A DNA stretch of 13,934 bases from Bifidobacteriaceae bacterium (GTDB lineage: Bacteria > Actinomycetota > Actinomycetes > Actinomycetales > WQXJ01): positions 1 through 13,934 of the forward strand of contig JAISCU010000128.1 of NCBI GenBank assembly GCA_031265345.1, in the 5' to 3' direction. The notes below the pieces were generated by a model. That model saw only the letters and a list, made by a program, of their open reading frames with translations, ran no database searches and was not told where the DNA came from. Made by a program: the position numbers and the translations under genes. Numbering within the stretch: position 1 is the stretch's first letter; the number at the start of each line of letters is the position of its first letter. Shown in pieces: positions 6,118 through 13,070 of the stretch.

Positions 6118-6840
6118 ATGACCGACACGACGAACGGCGGCGACCATGGCTCCGAGGCTAAAGCCACTGAGCCCGAAACTGCCGAGCCCAAGACCGCCGA
6201 GCCAGTGACACCCGGCGCCGATGGCGGCGCCAGGCCACCGCGCACAAGCCCGAAGCTCCCGCTGACCATCATGGCCGTGGGGTTCGCGGCACTGGTGGCC
6301 GTCGGACTGGGCAAGACTCTCAAGGTGACGCAACCGGTGTTCGTCGGCGACACCTTGATCGGCCCGACCGTGCCTCTGCTGCTCGGCTGGTCGGCGGGCT
6401 GGTTCGCATGGATCGTCGGGTCTCTCATGTGGCTGATCCGTCGGTGCCATAGCCGTGAGCGGGGAGCCCCAGGAAAGGGCACGATCGATCTGTTCTTGCT
6501 CCTGCCTTGGACGCTTCTTCTGCTCCCTTCGCTGATCACCGCTCTCGAACTGGGGTGGGACACCGCACGCTACCATTTCCTGGCGCCGGCGAGCCCCGGC
6601 GGCTGCCGAGTCGTCGCGGAACGAGCCAGAGACGGCGGCGAATTGTTCTACGTGAAGGGGACTTCCGGGACACTGGTCGAATCCGGGGTTCTGTGGAGCG
6701 GCAACACCTGGCGCGGAGCGGACCCCTTCCGGGATGGCACCTGGTCCCTACGGTGGGATGGGGAGACAGCCATCCTGCACGTCTGGGCCGAGGACCACCG
6801 GCAGGTGTCAGTCCACGGTGTGGCTGAACCCTGCCAGTAG
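6118..6840 (+). CDS. Three-TM membrane protein of unknown function
   Basis: A 240-residue protein. ATG 6118 is preceded by GGGGGA at 7 nt; the frame is open upstream but without coding signals. Residues 1-45 are hydrophilic and cytoplasmic-looking, with TEPETAEPKTAEP-like repeats. Three hydrophobic segments lie at about 47-65, 84-107 and 123-145, the second followed by the positive stretch RRCHSRER. Residues 150-240 form a soluble domain, rich in Trp and beta-strand-like patterns, with cysteines at 163 and 239 that could pair if it is outside the cell. By the positive-inside rule the tail is probably external. I do not recognise a family. Its last codons and stop are part of an imperfect direct repeat that flanks array A. 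Confidence 0.82.
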   Translation: MTDTTNGGDHGSEAKATEPETAEPKTAEPVTPGADGGARPPRTSPKLPLTIMAVGFAALVAVGLGKTLKVTQPVFVGDTLIGPTVPLLLGWSAGWFAWIVGSLMWLIRRCHSRERGAPGKGTIDLFLLLPWTLLLLPSLITALELGWDTARYHFLAPASPGGCRVVAERARDGGELFYVKGTSGTLVESGVLWSGNTWRGADPFRDGTWSLRWDGETAILHVWAEDHRQVSVHGVAEPCQ

Positions 6841-6862
6841 GGCGCCGCCTTCGGATCAGGCC
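6832..6862 (+). repeat. Left imperfect direct repeat flanking array A
   Basis: TGCCAGTAGGGC (6832-6843) followed by CGGATCA (6852-6858) recurs in the same order at 7252-7263 and 7271-7277. The left copy includes the stop codon of the membrane protein gene. Confidence 0.6.
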
Positions 6863-6927
6863 GGGGGCTGCTCTATGTCACTGCCAGGATGGTGATCGGG
6901 CGCCCGCTACTAGAGACGCGCCAGCGC

Positions 6928-7203
6928 CGAGTCCGCTGGTTTGCGCGCCACTGTTCATCGAGTCCGGGGTTTTGCGCGGCCGACTTCATCGAGTCCGCTG
7001 TTCTCCATGGCCCCTGGCGTCGAGTCCGGGGTTTTGCGCGCGTCTCCGCCCACACGGAACGCGCTGACCAGGCAGAACGCGAAAGGGCCGGAGCCAAAAC
7101 AGCGGACTCGACGGACAACGGCATGGGAAACAGCGGACTCGACGCGTCCCAGGCCGCAAGACAGCGGACTCGGCGGACGACCGCATGGGAAACAGCGGAC
7201 TCG
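6928..7203. repeat. Array A: inverted array of 31-bp units around a central core
   Basis: Four forward units begin with CGAGTCC at 6928, 6959, 6990 and 7021. Four reversed units end in GGACTCG at 7110, 7141, 7172 and 7203. Every step is exactly 31 bp. Each unit has a conserved head (CGAGTCCGCTGTTT or CGAGTCCGGGGTTTTG) and about 15-18 bp of more variable sequence. Two head types alternate, giving a 62-bp higher-order pattern. The last forward and first reversed units bracket 90 bp with ACGCGCTGACCAG at the centre (7059-7071). A 31-bp step is not a multiple of 3, so this is not a protein repeat, and the open frames across it are chance. A degenerate unit may precede it at 6897. Confidence 0.93.
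7059..7083. other. Conserved core at the centre of array A
   Basis: The sequence beginning ACGCGCTGACCAG lies across the midpoint of the 90-bp centre of array A. Aligned without gaps to the same place in array B (11369-11393), 18 of 25 bases agree, including 11 of the first 13 and GAAC further right. It is bounded in this copy by two CGCG tetramers (7060-7063 and 7078-7081). Confidence 0.7.
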
Positions 7204-7216
7204 ACTGACCGCGGCG

Positions 7217-7243
7217 GGCGGCCAGGCGGCATCGTGGGCCGCC
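7217..7243 (+). terminator. GC hairpin just right of array A
   Basis: GGCGGCC (7217-7223) pairs perfectly with GGCCGCC (7237-7243), with AGGCGGCATCGTG in the loop. There is no U tract. It could end transcription coming from the membrane protein gene through array A, or be part of the repeat element. Confidence 0.35.
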
Positions 7244-7251
7244 ACGCCCTG

Positions 7252-7281
7252 TGCCAGTAGGGCCACGCCCCGGATCATGCC
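7252..7281 (+). repeat. Right imperfect direct repeat flanking array A
   Basis: TGCCAGTAGGGC (7252-7263) and CGGATCA (7271-7277) repeat the sequence at 6832-6858 with the same order and nearly the same spacing. Together they bracket the roughly 390 bp that hold array A. Confidence 0.6.
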
Positions 7282-7303
7282 CCGCCGCGGCCAGCGGAGC
7301 GGC

Positions 7304-7309
7304 TATCGT
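7304..7309 (+). promoter_or_regulatory. Candidate -10 box for parC
   Basis: TATCGT fits TAnnnT and lies 45 bp before the parC start codon. No good -35 box is seen at the proper distance, which is common in actinobacterial promoters. Low certainty. Confidence 0.3.
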
Positions 7310-7354
7310 GAAGGGCCGGGAATCGAGAGCCGGGGCGCCGACGGGAGGAAGAAC

Positions 7355-9823
7355 ATGTCGAAGCGGGCCGCCGCCACTTTGGCGGAGCCGTTCGAGGAAC
7401 GGGTCACCGACATCGACGTCTCGACCGAGATGTCCCAGTCATTCCTCGAATACGCCTACTCGGTGATCTACGCCCGCGCCCTGCCCGACGCCCGCGACGG
7501 CCTCAAGCCGGTCCAGCGCCGCATCCTGTACCAGATGTCGCAGATGCGGCTGACGCCGGACCGTCCCCACGTCAAGTCCGCCCGCGTGGTTGGCGATGTC
7601 ATGGGACGCCTGCACCCCCACGGCGACTCCGCCATCTACGACGCCCTGGTGCGCTTGGCCCAGCCGTTCTCGCTGCGCCTGCCGATGGTGGACGGCCACG
7701 GCAACTTCGGCTCCCTGGACGATGGCCCGGCCGCGCCCCGCTACACCGAGGCGCGCATGGCGCCGGCCGCGGTCGCCATGACGGCCGGGCTGGACGAGGA
7801 CATGGTGGACTTCGTCCCCAACTACGACTCGTCCACCACGCAGCCGTCCGTGCTCCCCGCCGCGCTGCCGAACCTGCTGGTCAACGGCGCCAGCGGGATC
7901 GCGGTCGGCATGGCCACGAACATGCCGCCGCACAACTTGGTCGAGGTCTGCGCCGCCGCCCGCCACTTGCTCGCCCAGCCGGACGCCACGCCCGAGGAGC
8001 TGATGCGCCTGGTGCCCGGCCCGGACCTGCCCGGCGGCGGCCTGATCGCCGGGCTCGACGGCATCCGTGACGCCTACCTGACCGGCCGCGGGGCCTTCAA
8101 AGTGCGCGCCCAAGCCCGCATCGAGAAGGTGACGGCCCGGCGGATGGGGATCGTGGTCACCGAGCTCCCCTACCTGGTCGGGCCGGAGAAGGTGATCGAG
8201 AAGATCAAGGACCAGGTGCAGGCGCGGCGGCTGCAGGGCGTGTCCGCCGTCACCGACCTGACCGACCGCAAACGCGGCCTGCGCCTGTTGATCGAGGTCA
8301 AGTCCGGTTTCAACCCGGAAGCGGTCCTGTCGGAGCTGTACCGGCTCACCCCGATGGAGGACTCCTTCGCCATCAACAACCTGGCCCTGGTCGACGGCCA
8401 GCCCCGCACCATGGGCTTGAAGGACCTGCTGCGGGTCTTCATCGACCATCGCCTGACGGTGATCCGGCGGCGGACCTCCCACCGCCTGGACCGCCGCCGC
8501 GAGCGCCGCCATCTGGTCGAGGGCCTGCTGATCGCGGTGCTCAACATTGACGAGGTCATCGAAGTGATCCGCACCTCGGACGATGCCGCCGCCGCCAGGA
8601 CGCGCCTCATCTCCGTCTTCGATTTGTCCGAGGCCCAGGCGGAGTACATCCTGGAGTTGCGCCTGCGCCGCCTGACCAAGTTCTCCCGCCTCGAATTGGA
8701 GCAAGAGGCCGACCAGTTGGCCGTCGAGATCGCCGCCCTGGAGGAGATACTCGCCTCCGACCAGGCCCTGCGCGCGGTCGTGAGCGAGGAACTGGTGGAG
8801 GTGGCGGCCGAGTTCGGGACTCCCAGACGGACGGTGCTGCTGGAAGCCGGCCCGGCGGCACAGGGCAACGGGGGCACGGCCGCCTCGCGAGCCGCCGGTG
8901 GCGCGACCGCCGCCCCGCTCGAAGTGGAGGACGTGCCCTGCTGGGCGGTGCTGTCCGCGACGGGGCTGTTGGCCCGGACGGCCACCGACGCGCCCGTCTC
9001 GCGGGAAGGGGAACGCGCCGCGCACGATGCCGTCCGCTCGGCCGTGCGCGCCACCTCACGCGGCGACGTGGCGGCCATCGCCAGTTCCGGGCGGGCTCTG
9101 AAGATCTCGTGCCTCGACTTGCCGGTGCTGCCCGCCGCGGCAGGGGCGCCATCCTTGGCGGGCGGGGCGCGGGTCTCCGAACTGTTCGAACTGGCGCGCG
9201 ACGAGTCGGTGGTGGGGCTCGCGCCGTTGGTGGATGGCGCGCCGCCGTTGGCCCTGGGCACGGCTGGCGGGGTGGTCAAGCGGTTGAACGCCGAGGACGT
9301 GCCCGCCAACAAGGACGAGTGGCAGGTGATCGGGTTGAAGGATGGCGACCGGGTGATCGGCTGCGGACCGGCGCCGGACGAGGCTTGGCTGGTGTTCGTC
9401 ACATCCGACGCCCAGTTGCTGCGCTTCGAGGCGGGCTCGGTGCGACCGCAGGGGCGCTCTGCCGGGGGCATGGCGGGAGTCAAGCTGTCCGCGCGCGCCC
9501 AGGCGGTGTTCTTCGCCGCCGTCGATGACCTGGCCGAGGCCTTGGTGGTCACAATCGCCGGGTCGGATCGGGTGCTGCCTGGCTTGGAGGCCGGCTCCGC
9601 CAAAGTGACGCCGCTGGCCGAATACCCCTCCAAAGGCCGGGCCACCGGCGGCGTGCGCTGCCAACGGTTCCTCAAGGGCCAGGACTTGTTGGTCCTGGCC
9701 TGGGTGGGCCCTGGGCCTGCCCGTGCGGTCTCGAGCTCCGGCAAACCGGTCGCGCTGCCCGCTGTCGATCTGCGCCGCGACGCCTCCGGCACGCCTTTGA
9801 AAGCGCCGGTCGGCGCGCTCTAG
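7355..9823 (+). CDS. parC: DNA topoisomerase IV subunit A (ParC)
   Basis: An 822-residue type IIA topoisomerase subunit that cuts and rejoins DNA and, with ParE, unlinks daughter chromosomes. ATG 7355 follows GGGAGGA (7343-7349); the frame is open back into array A, but only from 7355 does the family sequence begin. The breakage-reunion domain starts with [20 protein letters not shown]. The quinolone-resistance region is [10 protein letters not shown] (H87-D96), with the drug-sensitive Ser92 and Asp96. The catalytic Tyr is Y130 in [10 protein letters not shown] Gly/Ala-rich linker at about 499-525 leads to a C-terminal beta-propeller. That propeller lacks the GyrA box (QRRGGKG) and instead has [13 protein letters not shown] and [15 protein letters not shown], typical of actinobacterial ParC from memory. 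No parE is in the window. A small GC hairpin (9803-9816) crosses the last codons. Confidence 0.93.
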   Translation: MSKRAAATLAEPFEERVTDIDVSTEMSQSFLEYAYSVIYARALPDARDGLKPVQRRILYQMSQMRLTPDRPHVKSARVVGDVMGRLHPHGDSAIYDALVRLAQPFSLRLPMVDGHGNFGSLDDGPAAPRYTEARMAPAAVAMTAGLDEDMVDFVPNYDSSTTQPSVLPAALPNLLVNGASGIAVGMATNMPPHNLVEVCAAARHLLAQPDATPEELMRLVPGPDLPGGGLIAGLDGIRDAYLTGRGAFKVRAQARIEKVTARRMGIVVTELPYLVGPEKVIEKIKDQVQARRLQGVSAVTDLTDRKRGLRLLIEVKSGFNPEAVLSELYRLTPMEDSFAINNLALVDGQPRTMGLKDLLRVFIDHRLTVIRRRTSHRLDRRRERRHLVEGLLIAVLNIDEVIEVIRTSDDAAAARTRLISVFDLSEAQAEYILELRLRRLTKFSRLELEQEADQLAVEIAALEEILASDQALRAVVSEELVEVAAEFGTPRRTVLLEAGPAAQGNGGTAASRAAGGATAAPLEVEDVPCWAVLSATGLLARTATDAPVSREGERAAHDAVRSAVRATSRGDVAAIASSGRALKISCLDLPVLPAAAGAPSLAGGARVSELFELARDESVVGLAPLVDGAPPLALGTAGGVVKRLNAEDVPANKDEWQVIGLKDGDRVIGCGPAPDEAWLVFVTSDAQLLRFEAGSVRPQGRSAGGMAGVKLSARAQAVFFAAVDDLAEALVVTIAGSDRVLPGLEAGSAKVTPLAEYPSKGRATGGVRCQRFLKGQDLLVLAWVGPGPARAVSSSGKPVALPAVDLRRDASGTPLKAPVGAL

Positions 9824-9853
9824 CGCCGCGCTGGTCGAGGCCTTCGCGGGGCT

Positions 9854-10780
9854 TCAGCCCTTCTGGTCCCAGTACGCGTCGGACCCCTCTTGCAAGACTC
9901 TGTTGAGCTTGTCGAGGTGCTCAAAGACCGCCGGATCGGTGTCTTGCGAAGTGGCCTGGCCGCGCCCGTCGAAGCCAGGCAGGTCGAACCCGATCATGGG
10001 CTGCGACGGGACCATGTCATCGGTCGCGCTTTCGGGGTCCTCCTCGATCGCTTCGTCCCAGGCGGTCCACTCGTCGGCATCGAAGTTCGGGCACTTCGCC
10101 AGCAGGTCCCGCAAGGCCTGCTCGGTCATGTCCGACGGCAGGATGACCATCGGCGTCGTCTCCCACTCGTCGGCCTTGGGCGTGTCGGGGTCGGCGAGGG
10201 ACGGGTAGCCGTTCTGCCGGGCGCACCCGGCCCATTCCACGCCATCGGCAGCTTCTTTGCGTTTCTGGTCGAGTTCGGCGGCCGGATCGTTGGCGACCGC
10301 GGGCTCCTGGTAGCCCGACTCGTCCAGGCATCTCGCCCAGGCGTCGGTGTGATCCTCCTCGCCTATGATCAGAAACCTCGGCGACTCGTCCCCGTATTCG
10401 TCCCCCTGTTCCTCGAGTCGCGCCATCACGGCCTCGCGTTCCTCCTTCTCCAGGCCATCGCGCGGAGAGTAATTCTTGCTGCCGTCGCCCATGGCCCAGG
10501 CGTGCGACTGGTCGGTCACCAGCCGGACGTGACGTCCGCCCGGCAGGTCGAACGCCTCCGCTGACAGCCCCGCCCGATCCAAGCAGTCCACGAACTCGTC
10601 CGCGCTGGTTGCCTGCTCGTCTTGCGATTTCGGCTCGGCGCTCCCCAGCGTCGCCACATCGTTGCCCGCTGAGCAGCTGACCAGCATCCCTCCGAGCAGC
10701 AGTCCAGCGATCATGAGCGCAGGAGTCACGGCCACCTCGATCCTTCCAGCCGCGCCCGAATCAGTCGTTGATCCGCACAT
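9854..10780 (-). CDS. Predicted acidic lipoprotein with three Cys-x4-Gly repeats
   Basis: A 308-residue secreted protein anchored by lipid. ATG 10780 has AAAGGGGG upstream at good spacing. A hydrophobic segment (20-35) ends in the lipobox LVSC, so Cys36 is the predicted lipidated residue. The mature part is acidic and has four more cysteines (66, 151, 186, 230). Three of them lie in a repeated pattern of aromatic-x2-Cys-(Leu/Ala)-x3-Gly-(Tyr/Leu): FVDCLDRAGL at 63-72, WARCLDESGY at 148-157 and WAGCARQNGY at 183-192. Pairing of these as disulfides is likely outside the cell. Many uncharacterised actinobacterial lipoproteins share this style. I do not recognise a named family or a binding partner. 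It converges on parC with a 30-bp gap. Confidence 0.85.
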   Translation of the reverse strand: MCGSTTDSGAAGRIEVAVTPALMIAGLLLGGMLVSCSAGNDVATLGSAEPKSQDEQATSADEFVDCLDRAGLSAEAFDLPGGRHVRLVTDQSHAWAMGDGSKNYSPRDGLEKEEREAVMARLEEQGDEYGDESPRFLIIGEEDHTDAWARCLDESGYQEPAVANDPAAELDQKRKEAADGVEWAGCARQNGYPSLADPDTPKADEWETTPMVILPSDMTEQALRDLLAKCPNFDADEWTAWDEAIEEDPESATDDMVPSQPMIGFDLPGFDGRGQATSQDTDPAVFEHLDKLNRVLQEGSDAYWDQKG

Positions 10781-10957
10781 GGTTCGCCCCCTTTCGCCTT
10801 CCCGCCCCTTTGACGCCCCCGACCCGACAAGTCGCGCTCCCCGCCCCGACCCGCAACCGCGTCGCGTTCACATCATCTGTAGTTTCCACAGTACCATCCA
10901 CTCCGTAGTACCCCCACCCTTCATCGGGGACGGTACCTTTTCATGCCCGCCCGCCGG

Positions 10958-10997
10958 TTTTCCACAGCCATTTGCCCAGTTCAAACCCTGTGGATAA
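10958..10997. promoter_or_regulatory. Inverted pair of DnaA-box-like sites
   Basis: TTTTCCACA (10958-10966, one mismatch to TTATCCACA) faces TGTGGATAA (10989-10997, a perfect reverse-complement match), separated by 22 bp. A weaker GTTTCCACA lies at 10882-10890. DnaA-ATP binding is possible, but there are too few sites and no AT-rich unwinding region to call an origin. Confidence 0.45.
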
Positions 10998-11142
10998 CGG
11001 GTCCGTCCCCATTCCATGCCCAAGGGCCGCAAATCTCGCTTCAGGTCGAGACGCCTGCATGCTGGCCATGGCGGTCATCGTCGAGGGCGCATAGCCCGCC
11101 CACCCGGCCCCGGAAGCGGGCTCCCCGCTGCCCGACGCTGTC

Positions 11143-11190
11143 CCGAAGTCGCCTTCACCGCCAAAGCGGGACCGGGCACAGCGACTTCGG
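11143..11190. repeat. Perfect 10-bp inverted repeat with 28-nt loop
   Basis: CCGAAGTCGC (11143-11152) and GCGACTTCGG (11181-11190) are exact inverted complements. The loop is purine-rich on its right side. It lies 79 bp left of array B and could be an operator or an RNA hairpin. Confidence 0.6.
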
Positions 11191-11268
11191 TCACCCGTCG
11201 CACGATGCCGCCCGGCCAGACGCCATCGTTCCAGCAAGTCAGCCCGTTGGCGGCCTCCATCCCCGTTT

Positions 11269-11637
11269 CCGGTGCCCGCTTTTGCTCGCTCGCTTGTGTC
11301 GAGTGCCCGCAAATGCACCCGCTTCGGGATCGAGTGCCTCGTATTGCACCCTCACCCGGGCGGCCCCGACGCGTTGACCTGCGGGAACTCGTAACCCTCC
11401 CATGCAAAAGCGGGCACTCGACGAGATCTGACGTGCAATCGTAGGCACTCGATGAGCTGCGGGGTGCAAGAGCGGGCACTCGACGAGAACTAGCGCGCAA
11501 TCGTAGGCGCTCGACGGGCTCCATGGTGCAATCGCGGGCACTCGGCGCGGTCTGGGGTTCAAGAGCGAGCATTCGACGGACTTCAGGAAGCAACTGCGGG
11601 CGGCCGGCGAGCTCCACCACGCAGATGCGGGTACTGG
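11269..11637. repeat. Array B: second inverted array of 31-bp units
   Basis: Three forward units start at 11269, 11300 and 11331 (CGAGTGCCCGC type; the first is diverged). Eight reversed units end at 11420, 11451, 11482, 11513, 11544, 11575, 11606 and 11637. All steps are exactly 31 bp. The consensus head is CGAGTGCCCGCTNTTGCA, alternating near the centre with CGAGTGCCTACGATTGC. The outermost units (11269, 11606, 11637) are the most degenerate. The edges of the two innermost units are 90 bp apart, exactly as in array A, with ACGCGTTGACCTG at the centre. The unit resembles that of array A (CGAGTCCGCTGTTTTGC), so the two arrays look like diverged copies of one element type. Confidence 0.93.
11369..11393. 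other. Conserved core at the centre of array B
   Basis: The core starts ACGCGTTGACCTG and aligns gap-free with the core of array A at the same distance from the flanking units. Conservation of sequence at identical geometry suggests a functional site rather than leftover spacer. Confidence 0.7.
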
Positions 11638-11724
11638 GCGCGGCGACGCCTTCGGGGCCGTCGATGGAAAGCGGTCACTCAACCTCGCAGAGCCACTGCG
11701 CCCCCCGAATAGCCACAGTCGAGG

Positions 11725-11742
11725 ACCGGCCCGATTGCCGGT
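11725..11742 (-). terminator. Candidate terminator of the kinase gene
   Basis: ACCGGC (11725-11730) pairs with GCCGGT (11737-11742) around a 6-nt loop, 35 bp past the stop codon of the minus-strand kinase gene. There is no clear U tract. The rest of 11638-11776 shows nothing else. Confidence 0.35.
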
Positions 11743-11776
11743 TGGTCAGGAGAGCATCGGCGGCCCTACGCGGCGG

Positions 11777-12844
11777 TCACCGTCCGGCCGCCATCGACGA
11801 TGCCGCCAACCCGGCCCCGGCGCCGACCTGGGCTCCAAGCGTGGCCGTCTGAGCGGCATCGTCCAAAGCCCTTTCGGCCGGGGCCGTGCCCGCGAGGCGA
11901 GCCTCGACCAAGTCCTTCTCCGCCAGGACCGCCTCAGCCAAACCGGAGCGGACCAGGCACCGGTGGTAGCGGCGCATGTAGTTGAACATCCTCAATCCGT
12001 AGTCCCCGAAGTCCTGGCCGTTCTCCCCCTTGTAATGGGCCCACAGCGACCAGAGGTAGCCGCCGAGCGCGGCGTAGAGGTACAGGCGGGCGAGTTCGGA
12101 GGCGACGGGGGCGCGGCCCAGGTAGAGGCGCAGCGCCAGCTCCAGGCGCTCGCGGTCGTAGTAGCCGAAGATGCCGTACATGGCCACGTCCATGATGGGA
12201 TCGGCCCGCCCGGAGTACTCGTAGTCGATCAGCTTCGCCGCGCCGCCGCCCAGGATCAGGACGTTGACCGGGGCCATGTCCCCGTGGCAGAAGATCTCCG
12301 GGACGGCCAGCCGCCGTTTGAAGTCCTGCAGCTCGGCCACCCGGCGGCGGGTCTTGGCCAGCTTGGGGTAGGACGGCCAACTGGTCTGATCGCACAGGGC
12401 CTCGTATTGGGTGATCATGCCGTCGATGTCGAACCGCCGCTTCAACGGCAGGTCGAGTTCGTGCAGGCGGCGGATCAAGCCCATGGCCGCGGCCAGATCG
12501 GAATCGTCGGCCGGGTCGGCTTGGCGGGCGTCGTCGTAGAACACCGTGACGCGGCGGCCATCGGTGTCGAGAGCGACCACCTCGTCGGTGAGGTCGTAGG
12601 GGGCCAGCGCCCGGTACGCATCACGCTCGGCGGAGCGGTCGATCAGGGACTCGGTGCCGGGGCCGGGCAGGCGCACCACGTAGGACCCGCCGTCCAGCCG
12701 GAAGGTGAAGGATGTGTTGGTCATGCCCGCCACCAGCGGGCTCATGGATTCGATCCTCGCCGGATCGACCGCCATCAACTCCGCGATCGCCTCGCGGGCG
12801 GCGTCCTCGCGGGCGGGATTGGACTGTTGCTCGGAGCCGTTCAT
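11777..12844 (-). CDS. Choline/aminoglycoside kinase family protein (LicA-like)
   Basis: A 355-residue small-molecule kinase of the APH/choline kinase fold. I chose ATG 12844, which has GGGGGAG just upstream; an ATG at 12856 has no binding site. LVAGMTNTSFTFRL (37-50) is the nucleotide-binding loop in the form seen in bacterial choline kinases (GGMTNxxF), followed by VRLPGPGTESLIDR. The catalytic loop is FCHGDMAPVNVL (H187, D189, N194) and the metal-binding Asp is D207 in LIDYEYSGRADPIMDVA, again close to LicA. Choline is the likely substrate, giving phosphocholine, but another amino alcohol or sugar is possible. The last 50 residues form an Ala-rich tail not expected for the family. It is divergent from yidC. 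Confidence 0.9.
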   Translation of the reverse strand: MNGSEQQSNPAREDAAREAIAELMAVDPARIESMSPLVAGMTNTSFTFRLDGGSYVVRLPGPGTESLIDRSAERDAYRALAPYDLTDEVVALDTDGRRVTVFYDDARQADPADDSDLAAAMGLIRRLHELDLPLKRRFDIDGMITQYEALCDQTSWPSYPKLAKTRRRVAELQDFKRRLAVPEIFCHGDMAPVNVLILGGGAAKLIDYEYSGRADPIMDVAMYGIFGYYDRERLELALRLYLGRAPVASELARLYLYAALGGYLWSLWAHYKGENGQDFGDYGLRMFNYMRRYHRCLVRSGLAEAVLAEKDLVEARLAGTAPAERALDDAAQTATLGAQVGAGAGLAASSMAAGR

Positions 12845-12884
12845 TTTCTCCCCCATAGCTTCGATATTGAACGTAGTGCTGTCC

Positions 12885-12912
12885 AGGATACCTCGCGTTC
12901 ACGGTCACGCAA
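12885..12912 (-). promoter_or_regulatory. Candidate promoter for the kinase gene
   Basis: On the minus strand TTGCGT (12912-12907) and TATCCT (12890-12885) are 16 bp apart and about 40 bp before the start codon. The -35 match is weak. Confidence 0.35.
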
Positions 12913-12919
12913 CCTCGCG

Positions 12920-12948
12920 TTGCCCGTGGCGTCGGCTGCGGGTAACCT
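12920..12948 (+). promoter_or_regulatory. Candidate promoter for yidC
   Basis: TTGCCC (12920-12925) and TAACCT (12943-12948) are 17 bp apart. A start near 12955 would give a leader of about 115 nt. The divergent kinase promoter lies next to it, and the 9-mer CCTCGCGTT occurs at 12891 and 12913 between the two. Confidence 0.35.
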
Positions 12949-13070
12949 ACCTGGGGCTGAGGTTGCCCGTGCTCCGGGCCGCTAAGGTGTCGTGGGGCGC
13001 GGCGGGCTTCGCGTCGCTCCTGGGAAATCGGGGAACCGGGCCGCGCCGTCCGGCAGATAAGGGTCAAGGC

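Larger units (their letters stand above)
10781..11268. other. Gene-free region upstream of the lipoprotein gene
   Basis: No reading frame here has a ribosome binding site plus plausible coding pattern. The region holds three DnaA-box-like 9-mers (10882, 10958, 10989), a 7-bp hairpin AGCCCGC/GCGGGCT (11093-11099 with 11116-11122) and a perfect 10-bp inverted repeat (11143-11152 with 11181-11190). The lipoprotein promoter must lie at its left end, but I could not identify clear boxes. Confidence 0.6.

Noticed and set aside
5284..6576. Very long minus-strand frame continuing upstream of the phosphatase
   Set aside because: It runs over the DUF5998 gene and the membrane protein gene in other frames. 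Stop-free frames are common at this GC content and the upstream part shows no family pattern.
6928..7203. CRISPR array
   Set aside because: The repeats are short and variable and face each other in two halves. The step of 31 bp leaves spacers of only about 15-18 bp that are partly alike, and no cas genes are present. The same holds for 11269-11637.
6941..7354. N-terminal extension of ParC through array A
   Set aside because: The frame crosses 31-bp repeats that shift frame at each unit and has no ParC similarity before ATG 7355, which has its own ribosome binding site.
10882..10997. Chromosomal replication origin
   Set aside because: Only three DnaA-like boxes, no AT-rich segment, and none of the usual neighbours (dnaA, dnaN, rpmH, rnpA). 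The yidC nearby lacks its usual origin-region partners.
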